Source: Schistocephalus solidus | Lineage: Eukaryota; Platyhelminthes; Cestoda; Diphyllobothriidea; Diphyllobothriidae | DNA length: 64,000 bases | Direction of reading: 5' to 3' | Assembly (NCBI GenBank): GCA_017591395.1 | Contig: WEDG01004500.1 | Coordinates: forward strand, 62,001 to 126,000 | Shown here: piece by piece, positions 12,201 through 22,779 of the stretch | How the letters are laid out: each line of letters opens with the position of its first letter | Position numbering within the stretch: position 1 is the first letter of the stretch | Notes under the pieces: model-generated | Told to the model about the DNA's origin: nothing | Database searches by the model: none | Seen by the model: the letters and a program-made list of their open reading frames with translations, nothing else | Position numbers and translations under genes: made by a program

Positions 12201-14358
12201 TGGGTTATTTAGTTTGGATAAAGGCAACTTTTGACCCCCAACAGTTAAGGTCTTTCTAGCATTTTCAACCCGTGGGTAAGGAGCGTGTCATGCATGCTGC
12301 TCTTGTCATCAGTTGTCTGTTTGTACACGGTGGTTCTTTTAGAATGAAACAGTAGCTAGGGCATTGTTGAGAGTAATTTTGAGTATGATTGTTGTCTGAT
12401 GCTTATTCCACTCTGCTACCTTCGATCTGGCTCCCTTTCACCCCTCCCATTTTTTAGCTCACTCTTCTCCCTCCAAGAACTCGGCCCCAAGGTGCCATCT
12501 ACCGAAAAGGAAAATAAACGCGAGGGTGGCCGACTAAAGCCCGCCCCCCTCCAACCGTCCGTCGTAAACAGACCCCAACAACGTACACGAAACAGCCTAT
12601 CCTCGGGCGTTAACGGCACAGAGTCAGCCTTACCCCACAATAACTGGGATTCCCACCAATCGGTTGTCGGAATAAACACCACCCAAGCACCACACAACAA
12701 TTTTAACTGTCCAACGCCAGCAATGTCCGCGTACAGAGGTCGCTTTCCCCCCCAATCCGGCTTACTTGGTCATCGTCCCAACGGGGTTGCAGCAAGGCAG
12801 CCCTTTGTCCCAGCTGCAGGTCACCGTTCTTTCACCTGCAACAGATTCCTGCATCCTGCCGCAGTGCGAGGTGGCGGAGTTAGCGGTCCGAACGGCCCGC
12901 AGTACTCCGGGTACCATTCGTCGAATATTATGAATCAGTCGACTGGCCCAGCCCCCCGTAGGTCCTTACTTTTCGGAGGCTTTTTTTCACTGATTATCTA
13001 AAATGCTGAAGTTTACTAAGGAAACTTCAATAGCGATTATGATGGCAATCCTCTGACACAGTGCCACCCAGCATAATGTTTTCATCTTAAGGGTCTTTTT
13101 TCAAGTTTGGGTTTAGTGTACCGTCGAGTTTCGAACAGTTTGTATAAAGTGAAGGTTTGATTCAAGGGCTATAAAAATTGCCCTATTGGATCCTCTAATC
13201 CCGTACTCCAAAATTTGCAGTGGCACTTTAGTTTCCGCCATACACGATATCTTTCCAGCCCCATTTAAGCCACGTTAGCAATGTGATTCACCTTCTTTCC
13301 ATAAAGGAAAAACTTGTCGTAGCTGTAATTTCGAGCCTAAAGCCCCGTCCCTTGTATAGTTGAAACATATTACGTCCATGGTTGGTAATATAACCCTGAC
13401 AGCCTTGTCCTCTTACATTTCATAAGGACATCTATGCGGATATACTTCAAGAACTCGAATAATCAAAAAGGTTTCTGACATTATTTTGGGACCAAAAGGG
13501 TTCGTCATTTAAACATAGAGGTAGATCACCGGTAACGGTTTACTGTTGGGCTTACTCCGCTCCCAGTCTGACCATAAATCCATTTTAAACCATATAGTCG
13601 TGTGTGGAGCCCTCTGGCCGTTCAGCTAATACGCCTCGCAGCGACGCCCTCATTTCCTAATTGCCCTTCCTCTCGACTACCAACGTTTTTTTGACCAGGT
13701 ATACTTTGTGCATCGGAATTGTTGCTTATACTTCGACCCAACGCTTTGCAAGCAAGGTAATGTAGAACGTACTCTCGAGTAAAGGCACGAGTGCATCTAC
13801 GCACATGCTCTTTTAGGCAACTTGCCCTTCACCACCGTATAAGATATAAGGAGGAATTAAGGTAACAAGCTTCCAAACCGTTATTGAAAATTAACTGCTC
13901 GCTTTATTCGGTAGTTGTTAGGTTTCAGACACCCACCAAGTCTGTGCTTCCGTCGGTTGTGCTAATTAATCCTCGCAGTCTATGCGACACCCGATGAGGT
14001 CGCATGTAAAGACCGCTCCCGATGTTGCGTTCCATTTGCCTGCGGTTGTGAGTTCAAGCACAGTAAAGACACCCTGCAGAGTGTCATGCACTGGCGACGG
14101 GCTACGCTACTGACTCATCTCTTTCTATTATTTTTTCTAGGCGCCAATTTTAGGGTATCTGGCCCCAACAATCCACGATTTCAGTCGAGACAAGGACACG
14201 TGTCATGCGCCGTCACCCTTCCCAAGACATTGCATGATCCTCCAGCCTCTCATTTCTCAGATCCAGCCGTTTTGCTAGTGCACAACTCCACGAGGGGGCG
14301 AGGTCGTGGCACCGTGGAAACTCGACGCGGAAACCGTGGTAGTAGACGAGCTCACTAA
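1..14358 (+). CDS. Terminal uridylyltransferase, TUT4/TUT7-like (3' part of a multi-exon gene)
   Basis: This gene adds uridines to RNA 3' ends, by homology to the TUT4/TUT7 (ZCCHC11/ZCCHC6) and Cid1 nucleotidyltransferases. Exons read from the sequence: <1-235, 448-627, 3719-3868, 4565-4654, 5070-5177, 6992-7069, 8931-9102, 9178-9225, 9721-9811, 12458-12957 and 14141-14358. All splice phases match, giving about 622 residues in the window. Domains in order are a CCHC knuckle, the nucleotidyltransferase core (LFGSCANGFG, then SDMD with the two catalytic Asp), the third Asp in YEAD, the central SSYGF helix, the GEWNIWY motif, DPFNLRHNL with the UTP-selecting His, and a Gly/Asn/Arg-rich tail. The true start lies left of the window. 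An extra exon inside the 2.6-kb intron 9812-12457 cannot be excluded. TUT4 versus TUT7 is not resolvable, since flatworms may have one ancestral copy. Confidence 0.93.
448..627 (+). CDS. TUT exon: catalytic GS and DxD motifs
   Basis: The acceptor is CCACCCTTGTAG and the donor is AAG|GTGATA, phase 0 on both sides (60 codons). It encodes HLELFGSCANGFG followed by SDMDICV. The Gly-Ser pair and the two metal-binding Asp codons (550-552 and 556-558) are intact, so this reads as an active nucleotidyltransferase rather than a pseudoenzyme. Confidence 0.95.
628..3718 (+). other. TUT intron 2
   Basis: This is a 3.1-kb intron between two catalytic exons. Apart from the foldback element at 1761-2026 I see no coding signal. 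The short open frames inside match no family I know. Confidence 0.75.
1761..2026. mobile_element. MITE/foldback element with telomere-like core
   Basis: The ends are imperfect terminal inverted repeats. The left end reads TTATGTCACCCCTAAACAGG and the right end, read inward on the other strand, is TTATATGGCCACCTAAACAGG. The pairing continues, with gaps, for about 70 bases. The element is flanked by the 7-base direct repeat TCATCCC (1754-1760 and 2027-2033), a plausible target-site duplication. The core (about 1850-1945) is built of degenerate GGTTAAGG/TTAGGG-like words. No coding capacity, so non-autonomous. Confidence 0.65.
3719..3868 (+). CDS. TUT exon: third catalytic Asp
   Basis: The acceptor is TTTGATTCCAG and the donor is CTG|GTAAGT, phase 0 on both sides (50 codons). 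The stretch AKVPIIKFVVNNKYEADLSF matches the family strand 'AKVPIVKF...GDIS'. The third catalytic carboxylate is Asp 3845-3847. The intron before it (628-3718) is 3.1 kb and carries a foldback element. Confidence 0.95.
4565..4654 (+). CDS. TUT exon: NTR-loop and central domain helix
   Basis: The acceptor is CTTCCGCCCAAG and the donor is AAG|GTTCTT (weak), phase 0 on both sides, 30 codons. The encoded NTRMLRMYNQLDPRLRVLNT matches the family motif 'NTRLL..Y..IDPRV..L', which contacts the nucleotide in Cid1-type enzymes. Confidence 0.95.
5070..5177 (+). CDS. TUT exon: SSYGF central domain
   Basis: The acceptor is CCCCTTACCAG and the donor is GAG|GTATGG, phase 0, 36 codons. It encodes GGISSYGFAIMLIHYMQQKN and then LPVLQE. 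The family motif is 'G.LSSYAY.LMV.YFLQQ...PVLQE', with the Ser-Tyr pair that binds the uracil and phosphates. Confidence 0.96.
6992..7069 (+). CDS. TUT exon: GWN..F motif
   Basis: The acceptor is TTTTATTTCAG and the donor is ATC|GTAAGT, phase 0, 26 codons. It encodes LYEGEDRP then GEWNIWYQDDMKL, equivalent to the 'V.GWN.WF' segment linking the central and PAP-associated domains. Confidence 0.93.
8931..9102 (+). CDS. TUT exon: PAP-associated domain
   Basis: The acceptor is AAACCCATATAG and the donor is AAG|GTGAGT, ending in phase 1 (57 codons plus one base). The segment VADMWLGFFRYYLFDFDRER and the following residues match 'LWLGLLRFYTEEFDF..YVISIRQ' of TUT4/TUT7. The exon ends in the LLAIE that precedes the DPF motif. 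Confidence 0.96.
9178..9225 (+). CDS. TUT 48-base microexon with UTP-selectivity His
   Basis: The acceptor is TCCCTTTTTAG and the donor is AAG|GTAAGC, phase 1 on both sides. The 48 bases encode the single motif DPFNLRHNLTSAVQRK. His 9195-9197 sits where Cid1 has His336 ('DPFE.SHN'), the residue that makes the pocket prefer UTP over ATP. The intron before it is only 75 bases (9103-9177). Length and phase mean that skipping it would keep the reading frame. Confidence 0.95.
9721..9811 (+). CDS. TUT exon: end of the PAP-associated domain
   Basis: The acceptor is CTATTGCAG and the donor is TT|GTAAGT, entering in phase 1 and leaving in phase 2. It encodes VLAHVLNSFYKVLLHHTTFV and then RRELDPNVWK, a helix similar to the 'F...AF..G' helix that closes the catalytic module. 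Confidence 0.93.
9812..14140 (+). other. TUT introns 9 and 10
   Basis: Introns 9812-12457 and 12958-14140. Around 10510-10600 there is a run of degenerate TTAGGG-type words (for example GTAGGGTAGGGTTAGCG) like the core of the element in intron 2. Nothing else is recognisable. Confidence 0.55.
12458..12957 (+). CDS. TUT exon: low-complexity Asn/Gly/Pro/Arg region
   Basis: The acceptor CTCCCATTTTTTAG ends at 12457. It is the only nearby AG whose phase joins the previous exon. The donor is C|GTAGGT at 12958. It encodes about 167 residues rich in Pro, Asn, Gly, Ser and Arg with no Cys/His finger, so it is probably disordered and may bind RNA or protein. The following triplets read on into an in-frame stop after RSLLFGGF, so the donor has to be used. 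Confidence 0.85.
14141..14358 (+). CDS. TUT last exon: RG-rich C-terminus and stop
   Basis: The acceptor is ATTATTTTTTCTAG and the entry phase completes the Arg codon split in the preceding exon. It encodes 72 residues ending in TRGRGRGTVETRRGNRGSRR then AH, with a TAA stop at 14356-14358. The RG/RGG-like end suggests RNA contact, and such arginines are often methylated. Both of these are inferences. Confidence 0.87.
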
Positions 14359-14459
14359 TGCCGGCTACACTTGCGGTGTGATACCACACGAGTTCTGGTG
14401 TCATTTATTTCTTCTCTGTCCAACGCCCCGACGTTTAAGCAAGCTTATTGTTCACCACC

Positions 14460-14465
14460 AATAAA
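14460..14465 (+). terminator. Polyadenylation signal of the TUT gene
   Basis: AATAAA lies 102 bases after the TUT stop codon, the usual position for a short flatworm 3'UTR. Confidence 0.65.
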
Positions 14466-16053
14466 TTTATAATTCTAATATTGCCCGGCCACCAACACAA
14501 TTTGTATCTTGCTTCCGATGCTTACTATGGGTAGGTCACATTTGATCCGCCACGTTTCCATCGTAGTAGTATAAAACTTATCATTATAGTAAATTCCACA
14601 GAAATGCCCACCATCCTATGAAGGCACGTCAGCATAGACTCGAATGAAGTAACCAACGTTTGAGGTTTATTCCCCGTTATTGGCATTTGGTCTGCGCACA
14701 ACTACTTCGCTTCCTTCTATCAGCCGAAAACAATGGGGGGGTCAGATTGCATACATAACCTGCGATCCAGGCCTGGCAAGTACGATTTCAGTGTCCCATC
14801 CCCTAGGTAAGCTTGCATTTAGTCAACGGTGTAGTCTAGTTGAGTTAGTCCGGTTGTGCTGAGCCTCTGGGTCGATAATCATTGCCCTACGCGTTAGATG
14901 GTGACTTACGCGACACCATTCCAGCCACTGCGCCCAATCCCCACGTCAACTGATTGAAAGACTCGGACGTACCACTGACGCATAGGAAGACGTTGAGAGC
15001 GCAGCAGACAGAAGGGTGATCTGGTTCGTCCTACGTGTTTGGGCCTCTTACCAGCTAACAGTCGTGTTTTTGACTACTACGGATGGCGGGATAACTCGGC
15101 CCGCCCCTATACCGAGAGTCAAGTTGCAATAGCTCCTTCATATGGTCTTAATCACAGCTCCTACATATGAGATGCACGAGCCCATGTGTGGCATACGTCA
15201 CACAGCGAATTCTCAGAGGCCAGTGCGCTCAGTCGTCTTATTCCCAGTCAGCCTGGCTCGGATAGATGAGTGGTGAATTGAAAAGCGAGTGTGAGTTTGG
15301 CCCGCCGCCTAATTCCCATCTATAAATAGCCAAATACGTCATAAACCATGACGGCAAGCCAGCAGCCGTGGCCTGTGAGACTGTCAACCTAGGGGATATC
15401 GGTTTTATTGATAACCAAGTCTGACTGCAGTAGCTTGTTGGTGCGGTCTTTGTGGCAGTCACACTTGAGTGAAATCCGAGGCCAGATTATGGGTGATGCT
15501 TGTTGGTGGGTTCTCAAGCTTTGTTAGACACTGTCCACGTTCCATTGCGGTCTTCTTGGCTCTACCCTATAATTGGTACATGGTGAATGTGGGATAGAGC
15601 GTGGTAGTTACATCGAAGATATAGGTCGCACAAACGAATCCCCGGAAGTGCACGTCACGAGGTCGACGGTGGGGCTCGTCGCTTGTGACGGTCGCTGATT
15701 TCACTCGAGGTGGTATTATGGTTCAGTAACGTATTGTCACGGATTTCTAACTGATTGCACCGCCCCGACCGGCATAGTCATGCGACGCGTTTGCTTTGAG
15801 CGCCCGCTTATAGGATATCCGTATCTTCTCTGCCTAATGGAGAATGAGTTGATTTAAGGAATCGAAGTTGCATGTACAGCCTAATTTAGTTTATATAGGC
15901 AGGAACAGCTAGCGTTGCACACTTCTTCCGTCGGATTTCTTAAAAAACGCCACCCATTGTGCGCTCAGTCTTTCCTCAAGAATACGAAAATAATAAATTT
16001 GAAGGTTTACTCGTTTTCGAAAGTGTTCATGAACAAACCTCCCCGAATTCCAT
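14466..16053. other. Intergenic, no recognised feature
   Basis: Both strands are closed by frequent stops. I see no RNA gene, repeat unit or known protein motif here. Base composition is somewhat richer in G and C than the AT-rich regions further right. Confidence 0.5.
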
Positions 16054-16645
16054 TCAAGAGGACTGTACAATGGGTTCGTGGGAGATCTGTGAATGTGGAG
16101 CAAAGAGGACTGTGTGCCGCTGATTAAACGCACTAGTGACGAGGCGATCGCCACTACTAGGCGTTGCCTGGGGCAGGATTCCTATCCAGGGATCAGTCGT
16201 GCACCGCTGCTTCCAATTTAAAACCTTTGTGACATGGGTCCGTGAAGAGTCGCTCAAGTTGCTTTGTCCGCTCAATGAAGCACAGGTGCTGGGTGTGTCA
16301 GCGACAGCCGACATATAAAAGGTTCGGTTTGATGAGGGTGTGTGTGGAAAATTGGTCATGGGTGATTTAAAAGGTGGTGGATAGCATATAACTGGAGAGC
16401 TTTGTGAGGGGCTGTTGAATTGTCCTCGGGGGCTCGTGCCACGGTTTGGTCCGTAGGGATCGAAAGAAGCGGTAGTTAATGGGCTGCTTACATTCCAAGA
16501 CGGTTGAAAAGGAAGGTAAATCCGCTCGGGCGAAGGGACAAATGGAGGCCATTGTTGCCAATGTCCCACAGGCTGCCGATCCGGAGGGGATAGATAATTG
16601 CCTTGGGGTCCAAATGGGGGGCTATGGAATTCCGGACTGGGTGAA
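16054..16645 (-). CDS. Putative Pro/Ser-rich terminal exon, unknown gene
   Basis: The - strand is open for 236 codons (16054-16764), long for chance. The likely exon starts after a good acceptor, TTGTTTTCCTCCAG, ending at 16646. It encodes about 197 residues rich in Pro, Ser, Gly, Phe and Trp (for example PFGPQGNYLSPPDRQPVGHW), with a TGA stop at 16054-16056. No domain is recognised and the region looks disordered. No upstream exon was found on this strand. Shorter open frames exist on the opposite strand, so strand and reality are uncertain. It would converge with the TUT gene. Confidence 0.4.
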
Positions 16646-16764
16646 CTGGAGGAAAACAACGGGGGAACATGTTTAGAAATAGGCAACCGAATGCTGTACG
16701 CAGTTTTATCTATAGAGCTCGAATATGCGTATAAAAACTTGCTGCAATTTTTAGCATGCAACAA

Positions 16765-19700
16765 GAAAATACTCTCAACAGTACTCGCATTTGTAGTCGG
16801 GTAATTGCAGACTCGGGACTGAAGTTACGCCAGGCGACAGGCACATTAAACACCGAGAGGCCAACGATGCGCTCGAGGTTGGCTTTATTTGAGTTAGCCA
16901 ACGTCCCTGGATAGCCGGCCTAGCGATTCGGGAAGGATCTTGTCACGGGAGATTTCTCCTGTAGGTTGGTTAGTAAATGGTCGGCGATATGAGTTGGTGA
17001 CTGCTGCTGGTCTTTATGCTCAACAACGGAGATATCTGATAATCTGGTCAGGGCGGAGATCTGAACGCACGAACCATGGCTCCAAGATCGGATACAGGGC
17101 TCGCGATTGAGTTTAGCGCTCGATCCGCTTCTTCAATCACTCACCCATTTCGTCTGCAGTCCGCCTAACGCCACTGTCAATCGATCGTCTAAGCCGCTCG
17201 AGGTCGATCTACACCGCTTCCTTCGCTGATTGGCTGCAGGCGGAATAAGTCCAGGTGCACGCACGCACTTCGCACAAGGGCTAACACCATCAACAGCTGT
17301 TGAAAGGCGGCAGGGAACGCGTGCTGAGCTGCGTGTGCGCTCTCGCCTTAGTGATGAACGCAACATACGGTATCGACGGATATGTTTGCCATCAAACCCC
17401 GTTTTTCCTTGTTTTACGTAGTTAACTCAGATCGCTCTTGGCCGCATTTTCGGTTAATTTAAGTGAAAGGCAAGACCCGCGCCAAGTGCAATGTGCTCGA
17501 GGCCTGAAAACGCAGTGTTAACAATGTCCGTCATAATTCCGAACTTCTTACGCATTACAGAGGTCTAAGAGCATACCTAGTCGATCGCTCCGATCAAAAA
17601 ACTACTAAGTCTTAACGATTTCGTGATAACCCGTCACCCACCAGCTTACTTCAAACGAAGACCGCTCCTTCGCGTTTAATACATTTTCAGTATGGAAAAA
17701 GGTGGCGTAGCCACAGTACCTATCATTCTCTGGCGCGCAAGAAACCGTTCTCAGGCACTTTGAAGACGTGCTGCCAATGGCATCTCAAGCACATCCGTCT
17801 TTCAGAAAGGATTTTTCTTCAAGAACTCTCTAGTCATCAAGTCATTACTTTTCCCTGTTCTGCGATAGTCCGCGTGACGAAAGTCCAGATAGGCAGTTCA
17901 TCGTTTACAGCCTAATTTAAGATTTTGGTCGCATCACCATGGTATACCCTAGAATTCGGCCTTTACAGCCTAATTTAACATTTGATCGCATAATCGTGAT
18001 CTACCTTGCCCTAAAGGCACAATGAGAGCAGCGCAGATATGTTTTAGCTTCTAACGCATCAAATACCAACACTTCGGGGGTCGTGAGTGCAGCACATTAC
18101 AGATGTTGTACCCCATACAAAACTTTGGCTTTAGTGATTGTAAAATCAGTTTTCTGTCCATTGGCAGTTTATTTGCACTAGCTTCCGGCTTTTTATTGTG
18201 GAGCGAAAAGTAGCCTGTAAGACAGCCTTTTCTGAACTAGGTTGATTCTCATCGGCATTTGCTCAGGCGATGGAATACGTCATTAAAGAATCATATACAA
18301 TAAGGGTTAGATATAAAGTTATAAGGACTGGTTTACACGCTCCTAAAACGTTGTTTGAAGTTGAAGGTGACCTAGCGTCTCCAAGGAGGCGGTTGAAACG
18401 CGTGTTAGGTAAAAAAAGGTGGTAGGCCAGAAGAATTGCAGGAAATTTCGCAAACAAAAGTAATTATCACAGAATCCAAAAGATAAAAGGACGAAGGCAG
18501 TCACCTGAATGTAAAATTGAAAGATGCCGGTGAGCTGTTACGGTTTCGATAGCCTTGACTGCGCAGAGGTGTCGAAGGGTTGCGTGAACGCATTGGAAAC
18601 GGTCAGCTTACAGCTTGGGCTAAAATAAAGCATTAAAATCTTAAGAAATGATTGAATAGGGAACATAAAAGAAACGTGCAAGGAAAATGAATGAACCAAA
18701 CAAAGCAGCATCATCTGGTTTTCGGTTCTTGAAAAAGGGTATAATGAGTTCAAATATGACGCTACTAAATTTACTAGATGTTCTATGTACGAGTTCATTA
18801 CGTATCAACACACGCGATATCAGTATGTGTTTGATAACGCCAATCTAACCTTCCATAGCTTGAGCATCCTGGAGAGAAGATACACGGGAGTACTGAACTT
18901 TATCAAAAGAAGGTCTTTGAACTGCCTCGTCCAGTTTTCACGGACTGTTTACGCATTCGAGACGTTGCGAAACTTTGTCAAGACCAAAAATCTACGCAAC
19001 CTCATCTCCACACCGAAAAGAATGTCATGAGAATTATAAAAGGAGGGTTTATGTCTGGGAAGGTCAGGTTGGCTCTGGAGATTGGGGCTACAGTTTAGCC
19101 ATCGACCTTGACGTTTCGTAAGAAACTGCTTCGATGTAGAATAATTGGTCTAAGAGCGTGTTGTAAATGACAGGGCATTGCTTGATCGATATCGGACCCC
19201 GTTTCTTCAATCCCTCTCTGACTAGTTGCGCTGAAATGCGGCGGAACAACACTGGCATCACAGTGTTTGATGTACATCATTTTGTCCTGGTGCGCTGAGT
19301 CCGCGTTAGACCTTCGATAGGGTGGAACATGTGCGTTGCACCAGTTGGGCAGTGACATACGCCATGTCACGAACCGAGTCAAATTCAAACAGTAGGCCAA
19401 TGGGCTAGAAAGCTTACTGGTGTATTGTAAAGTTATAAGAAGCCAGACTAATACTTAGGAATCCATTTTCGTTGCAGGTCAGTGCGTTATTCAACATAAC
19501 CCATTTCGATATTTGATCATATCACGCCGAGCAGAAAGTCGTGATTTTGAAGGCTTTCGGTTGACCGGACAAGTCAGTTCACGCTTGGAAAGTGGATCGG
19601 ATGTAGTGGCACATCTTTAGCCTGGCCTTCATAGCAGTCTCATTTACAGGACATCCAATGCACCTATAGTGAAAACTAGTGCATTTTGAGTTAACAACCA

Positions 19701-21830
19701 GGCTGTTCGATAAGCAGTCGGAATGTTTAGCTTTATACGACACCGAAAACACGTACGGCGTCAGTTCTTTTGAACCGGTCTTGCCATCGGAACACGGCGA
19801 ATGGGAACGATTCAGGAACGTCGGTGCAGTGAAAGTCTGCTTCACGATAAAAAAAGCGCAAGCCGTGGTTTCATACATATCACTGGTGGACATCGATTCA
19901 AAAGACAGACAGATCATCCACTGATGGCCACGCAGCGAAGCGCGGAGCTCCCTGATGCCAGCAAGTTCGCTGGAGATCACATTCAACAGGCGTGAGAAAA
20001 TCGCAATTCAAATCCTCAAGGCCCGTTAAGCCGTCAACGTGCTGCAAAACTGGGTACGGTGCATAGTTCAAATAAACGGCTATAGCAAGCTTATCCACTC
20101 CAAACCCTCCTAAGACGTACAATTTTATCGGGTTGCAGGTCACATTCCACTTGTTTAATGGCAATCCAATAAACTCCCTGGTATATAAATGGCACAAAAT
20201 GGGTAATTATCGTACGAACATTTATTACTCGTAGCAACGCAAAAAGCTTAATAAGTTCATAAAATACCGGGGGAACTTTTAATCTTCGAACTTGAACCAT
20301 TACGCGTAACCGCATTACGTGAAGGTGCTATTTCATAGATTAAGCCATACGAAATTGCAGAAGGGATAGAATCCAAATACCTGGCTCCAGAGATATCCAA
20401 AGTTATAAAGAAAACAGCGAAAAATGCACAGCAACTCAGTTAGGTTAAGAAATACAGGATAATGTCCAATTATACAGGCGACAGTCTGCGTTTTGTCTTT
20501 CGCGCCTATGTTTTAGTGTAGTAAATTTCGCTTAACTCCCCTACTTATTTTGTATCCTTTACCACATTTTTCCAAAACTTAAATGCTTAAAATCTCACTT
20601 TTTGCTTCGTAAGCCATTCTCTCTTTTGCTGTTTTGATTCTAATGATCTATATTAATTAACAAAATTAGCATTTATTATTTATCATGCGCTGATATATGG
20701 CTGAAGATGTTAAAACATATGCCAAGGCAATTATATAGGAAACCATGAAAGGTTACTTAGTTTTAGTATATTCTTTACGTATTACGCTTTATCAGTTTTC
20801 TAATAGATCATGCCCAAATTTCCAATCTAACACGTACCGCAGTGAAAATAATGGCGAAAGCACTTAGTTAAATCAGACCCACTTAGATCAACAACGTAGA
20901 ACATTATTTACTTTAAAGAACATCCGCAAAAAGGGCCGTTAATACCTTTTGGAAGATACAACATTATAGAAGCCTTGAAGATTAACCATGGAGTTTGAAG
21001 CTGGCGCTTTCGGTTATATAGACATATTAATATCGTGTGTTCTACCAAAATGCAACGAATTACCCTCAGTAGCGTTCAGCCAAGTGAAGGCCTTGAGCTT
21101 TATCACCAATATGATGTGAAGTGAGTTTCAACCTTCGATTGAGCACTTCTACTTGACGCATTACCGATGAAACTGATAGTAATTTTATTGTGCTCGAATT
21201 GGGAAGATCATCCCTAATAACAGTCGATATTGCCTTGATATACTGAAATCCGGAAAGGTCTCAATATGACATTGCGCATTCTCAGTGGTCAATTGATTTA
21301 TAACCTTTGATATATAGCTGATAGTATTGTTTGAGCGGGCGCACGAACGGCATTTTTGCACCTTTCTCTTTCGTTGCGCGCGCACACGTGATTGCTCTTG
21401 TGACCCACCGGTTTTTGCACTTTCTTCCCTTTTAAATAAATAAATTGTATATTTGAAGCCCAGAGGGCCCTATCATTACAAACTTAGTATAGCGGCATAA
21501 ATAAATACAAAGGGGATAAATGCTGCAATATGTCCAGCCATATGAAAAGTAGAAATGAGAAGTATGGTAGGTTTATCCGATGCAGAACGATTCACCATTT
21601 ATAAAACAATACTCAATAATCTTTGGAATATACGGTTAACTAGGAAAGAAGCAGTAAAAAAATCTTCTACGGTTTACTTTATCTTATAACCTTGCGTCAT
21701 GTTTAAACAGGCCCGTGAGAGAATAATAAGCAGGATATTGCTTGTTATGAAGGAAAAATATACCAAGAAGTTGTGGAAGAAGTGAATTGATACACGTTCA
21801 AGTGCCTTAAAGTTAATGAGGAACACATCT
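16765..21830. other. Intergenic, no clear gene
   Basis: I find only short unconnected open frames. The longest (19579-19986, - strand, 135 codons) overlaps frames on the other strand and matches no family I know. At 17905-18000 the phrase TTTACAGCCTAATTTAA occurs twice, 54 bases apart. It recurs in part near 15875 (GTACAGCCTAATTTA), a minor dispersed repeat. Confidence 0.45.
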
Positions 21831-21839
21831 TAGGACCAT

Positions 21840-22775
21840 TCGATGATTGCACGTGGATTGCTGTGACCGTGGAGTATATGATTCATCGGAGTACTGGACT
21901 GGAATACTGCTCGTTTCTATTTAGCCTTCTGCGCGCTAGCGAACGGAAGAAAATAGAATCGGTCCAACACTTCTTCACGAAAAGAATTTTATCGCTGGAG
22001 CACCGTAATCTGTCGTATCAAGAACGCTGTGGCCTTGTTAACATTGATCCCTTATGGTTTCGCCGAGTGCAGAAGGGACTATTTTCGCTTTTTAAGCTTT
22101 TGAATAATCGTACATTTAATCCCCTTATCACTGTGAGGCAGCTTGACCATCCTCGGCGCAGCAGTCATCGCAATGTCTTTTTTTATTTCTTCCATTAGCT
22201 CGCACAGTTAAGTATCGACGGTTCTTTTCGATAAACGCCATGGCCATGTGGAATAAACTTCCCCATAATATAAAAGTCCAACGGAGTTATTCTTTGTTTA
22301 AGATTACCATTACTAGTTTTTTGCATTCAGAACAGTTTCCAAGAATTTCGGGCGCCGACACGGTAGAATCTGTTTTCCTGTTCGACGGAGTGCGCGGCAT
22401 CTGAACTCGATCCCAGGTGTTATCTTGAGGGATACGGCACCGTCTCTGCAGCCGGCACCCGTTGACTTCTTCGGCAGACAGTGAGCGACTGCACACGGAT
22501 GCTTTCTTGCCTGAGGCAGAATCCCGGTTCCTAGCAAAGACAGAGACTGCATACAGACTGCAATTGTGTTAGCCCTTCCCTGATCTGAATTGCTATCATC
22601 CTTACAGGCGGCAGTTTTTTCTCCTGAATAACATGAAAATAGGAAAAACACTTATAATGATATATATTCAGGAGTTTTTTTTCACTGCCAGCCTCTACCC
22701 ACTGAATATTTCACCTGACAATGCCTGTAAACCGGTATTAAATACAACTATTATTATTATTATTATTATTATTTA
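21840..22775 (+). mobile_element. 3' end of a CR1/Jockey-like LINE (pseudo-copy)
   Basis: The frame 21863-22198 translates to the C-terminal part of a CR1/Jockey-type reverse transcriptase polyprotein: SVQHFFTKRILSLEHRNLSY, QERCGLVNIDPLWFRRVQKG, then LFSLFKLLN. After a frameshift near 22198 the match continues (VKYRRFFSINAMAMWNKLPH) to about 22330. A 3'UTR then leads to CCGGTATTAAATACAACTATT and an (ATT)n tail at 22750-22773, as in this LINE class. The 5' part with the catalytic palm is missing, so it is 5'-truncated and inactive. Confidence 0.85.
22750..22773 (+). repeat. (ATT)8 microsatellite, LINE tail
   Basis: Eight ATT units directly after the LINE 3'UTR. CR1-like LINEs end in short microsatellites instead of poly(A). 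Confidence 0.85.
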
Positions 22776-22779
22776 ATTG

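Noticed and set aside
16479..16676. + strand frame starting MGCLHSKTVEKEGKS, like a myristoylated N-terminus
   Set aside because: No acceptor, Kozak context or family match. It overlaps the longer - strand frame, and chance resemblance is likely.
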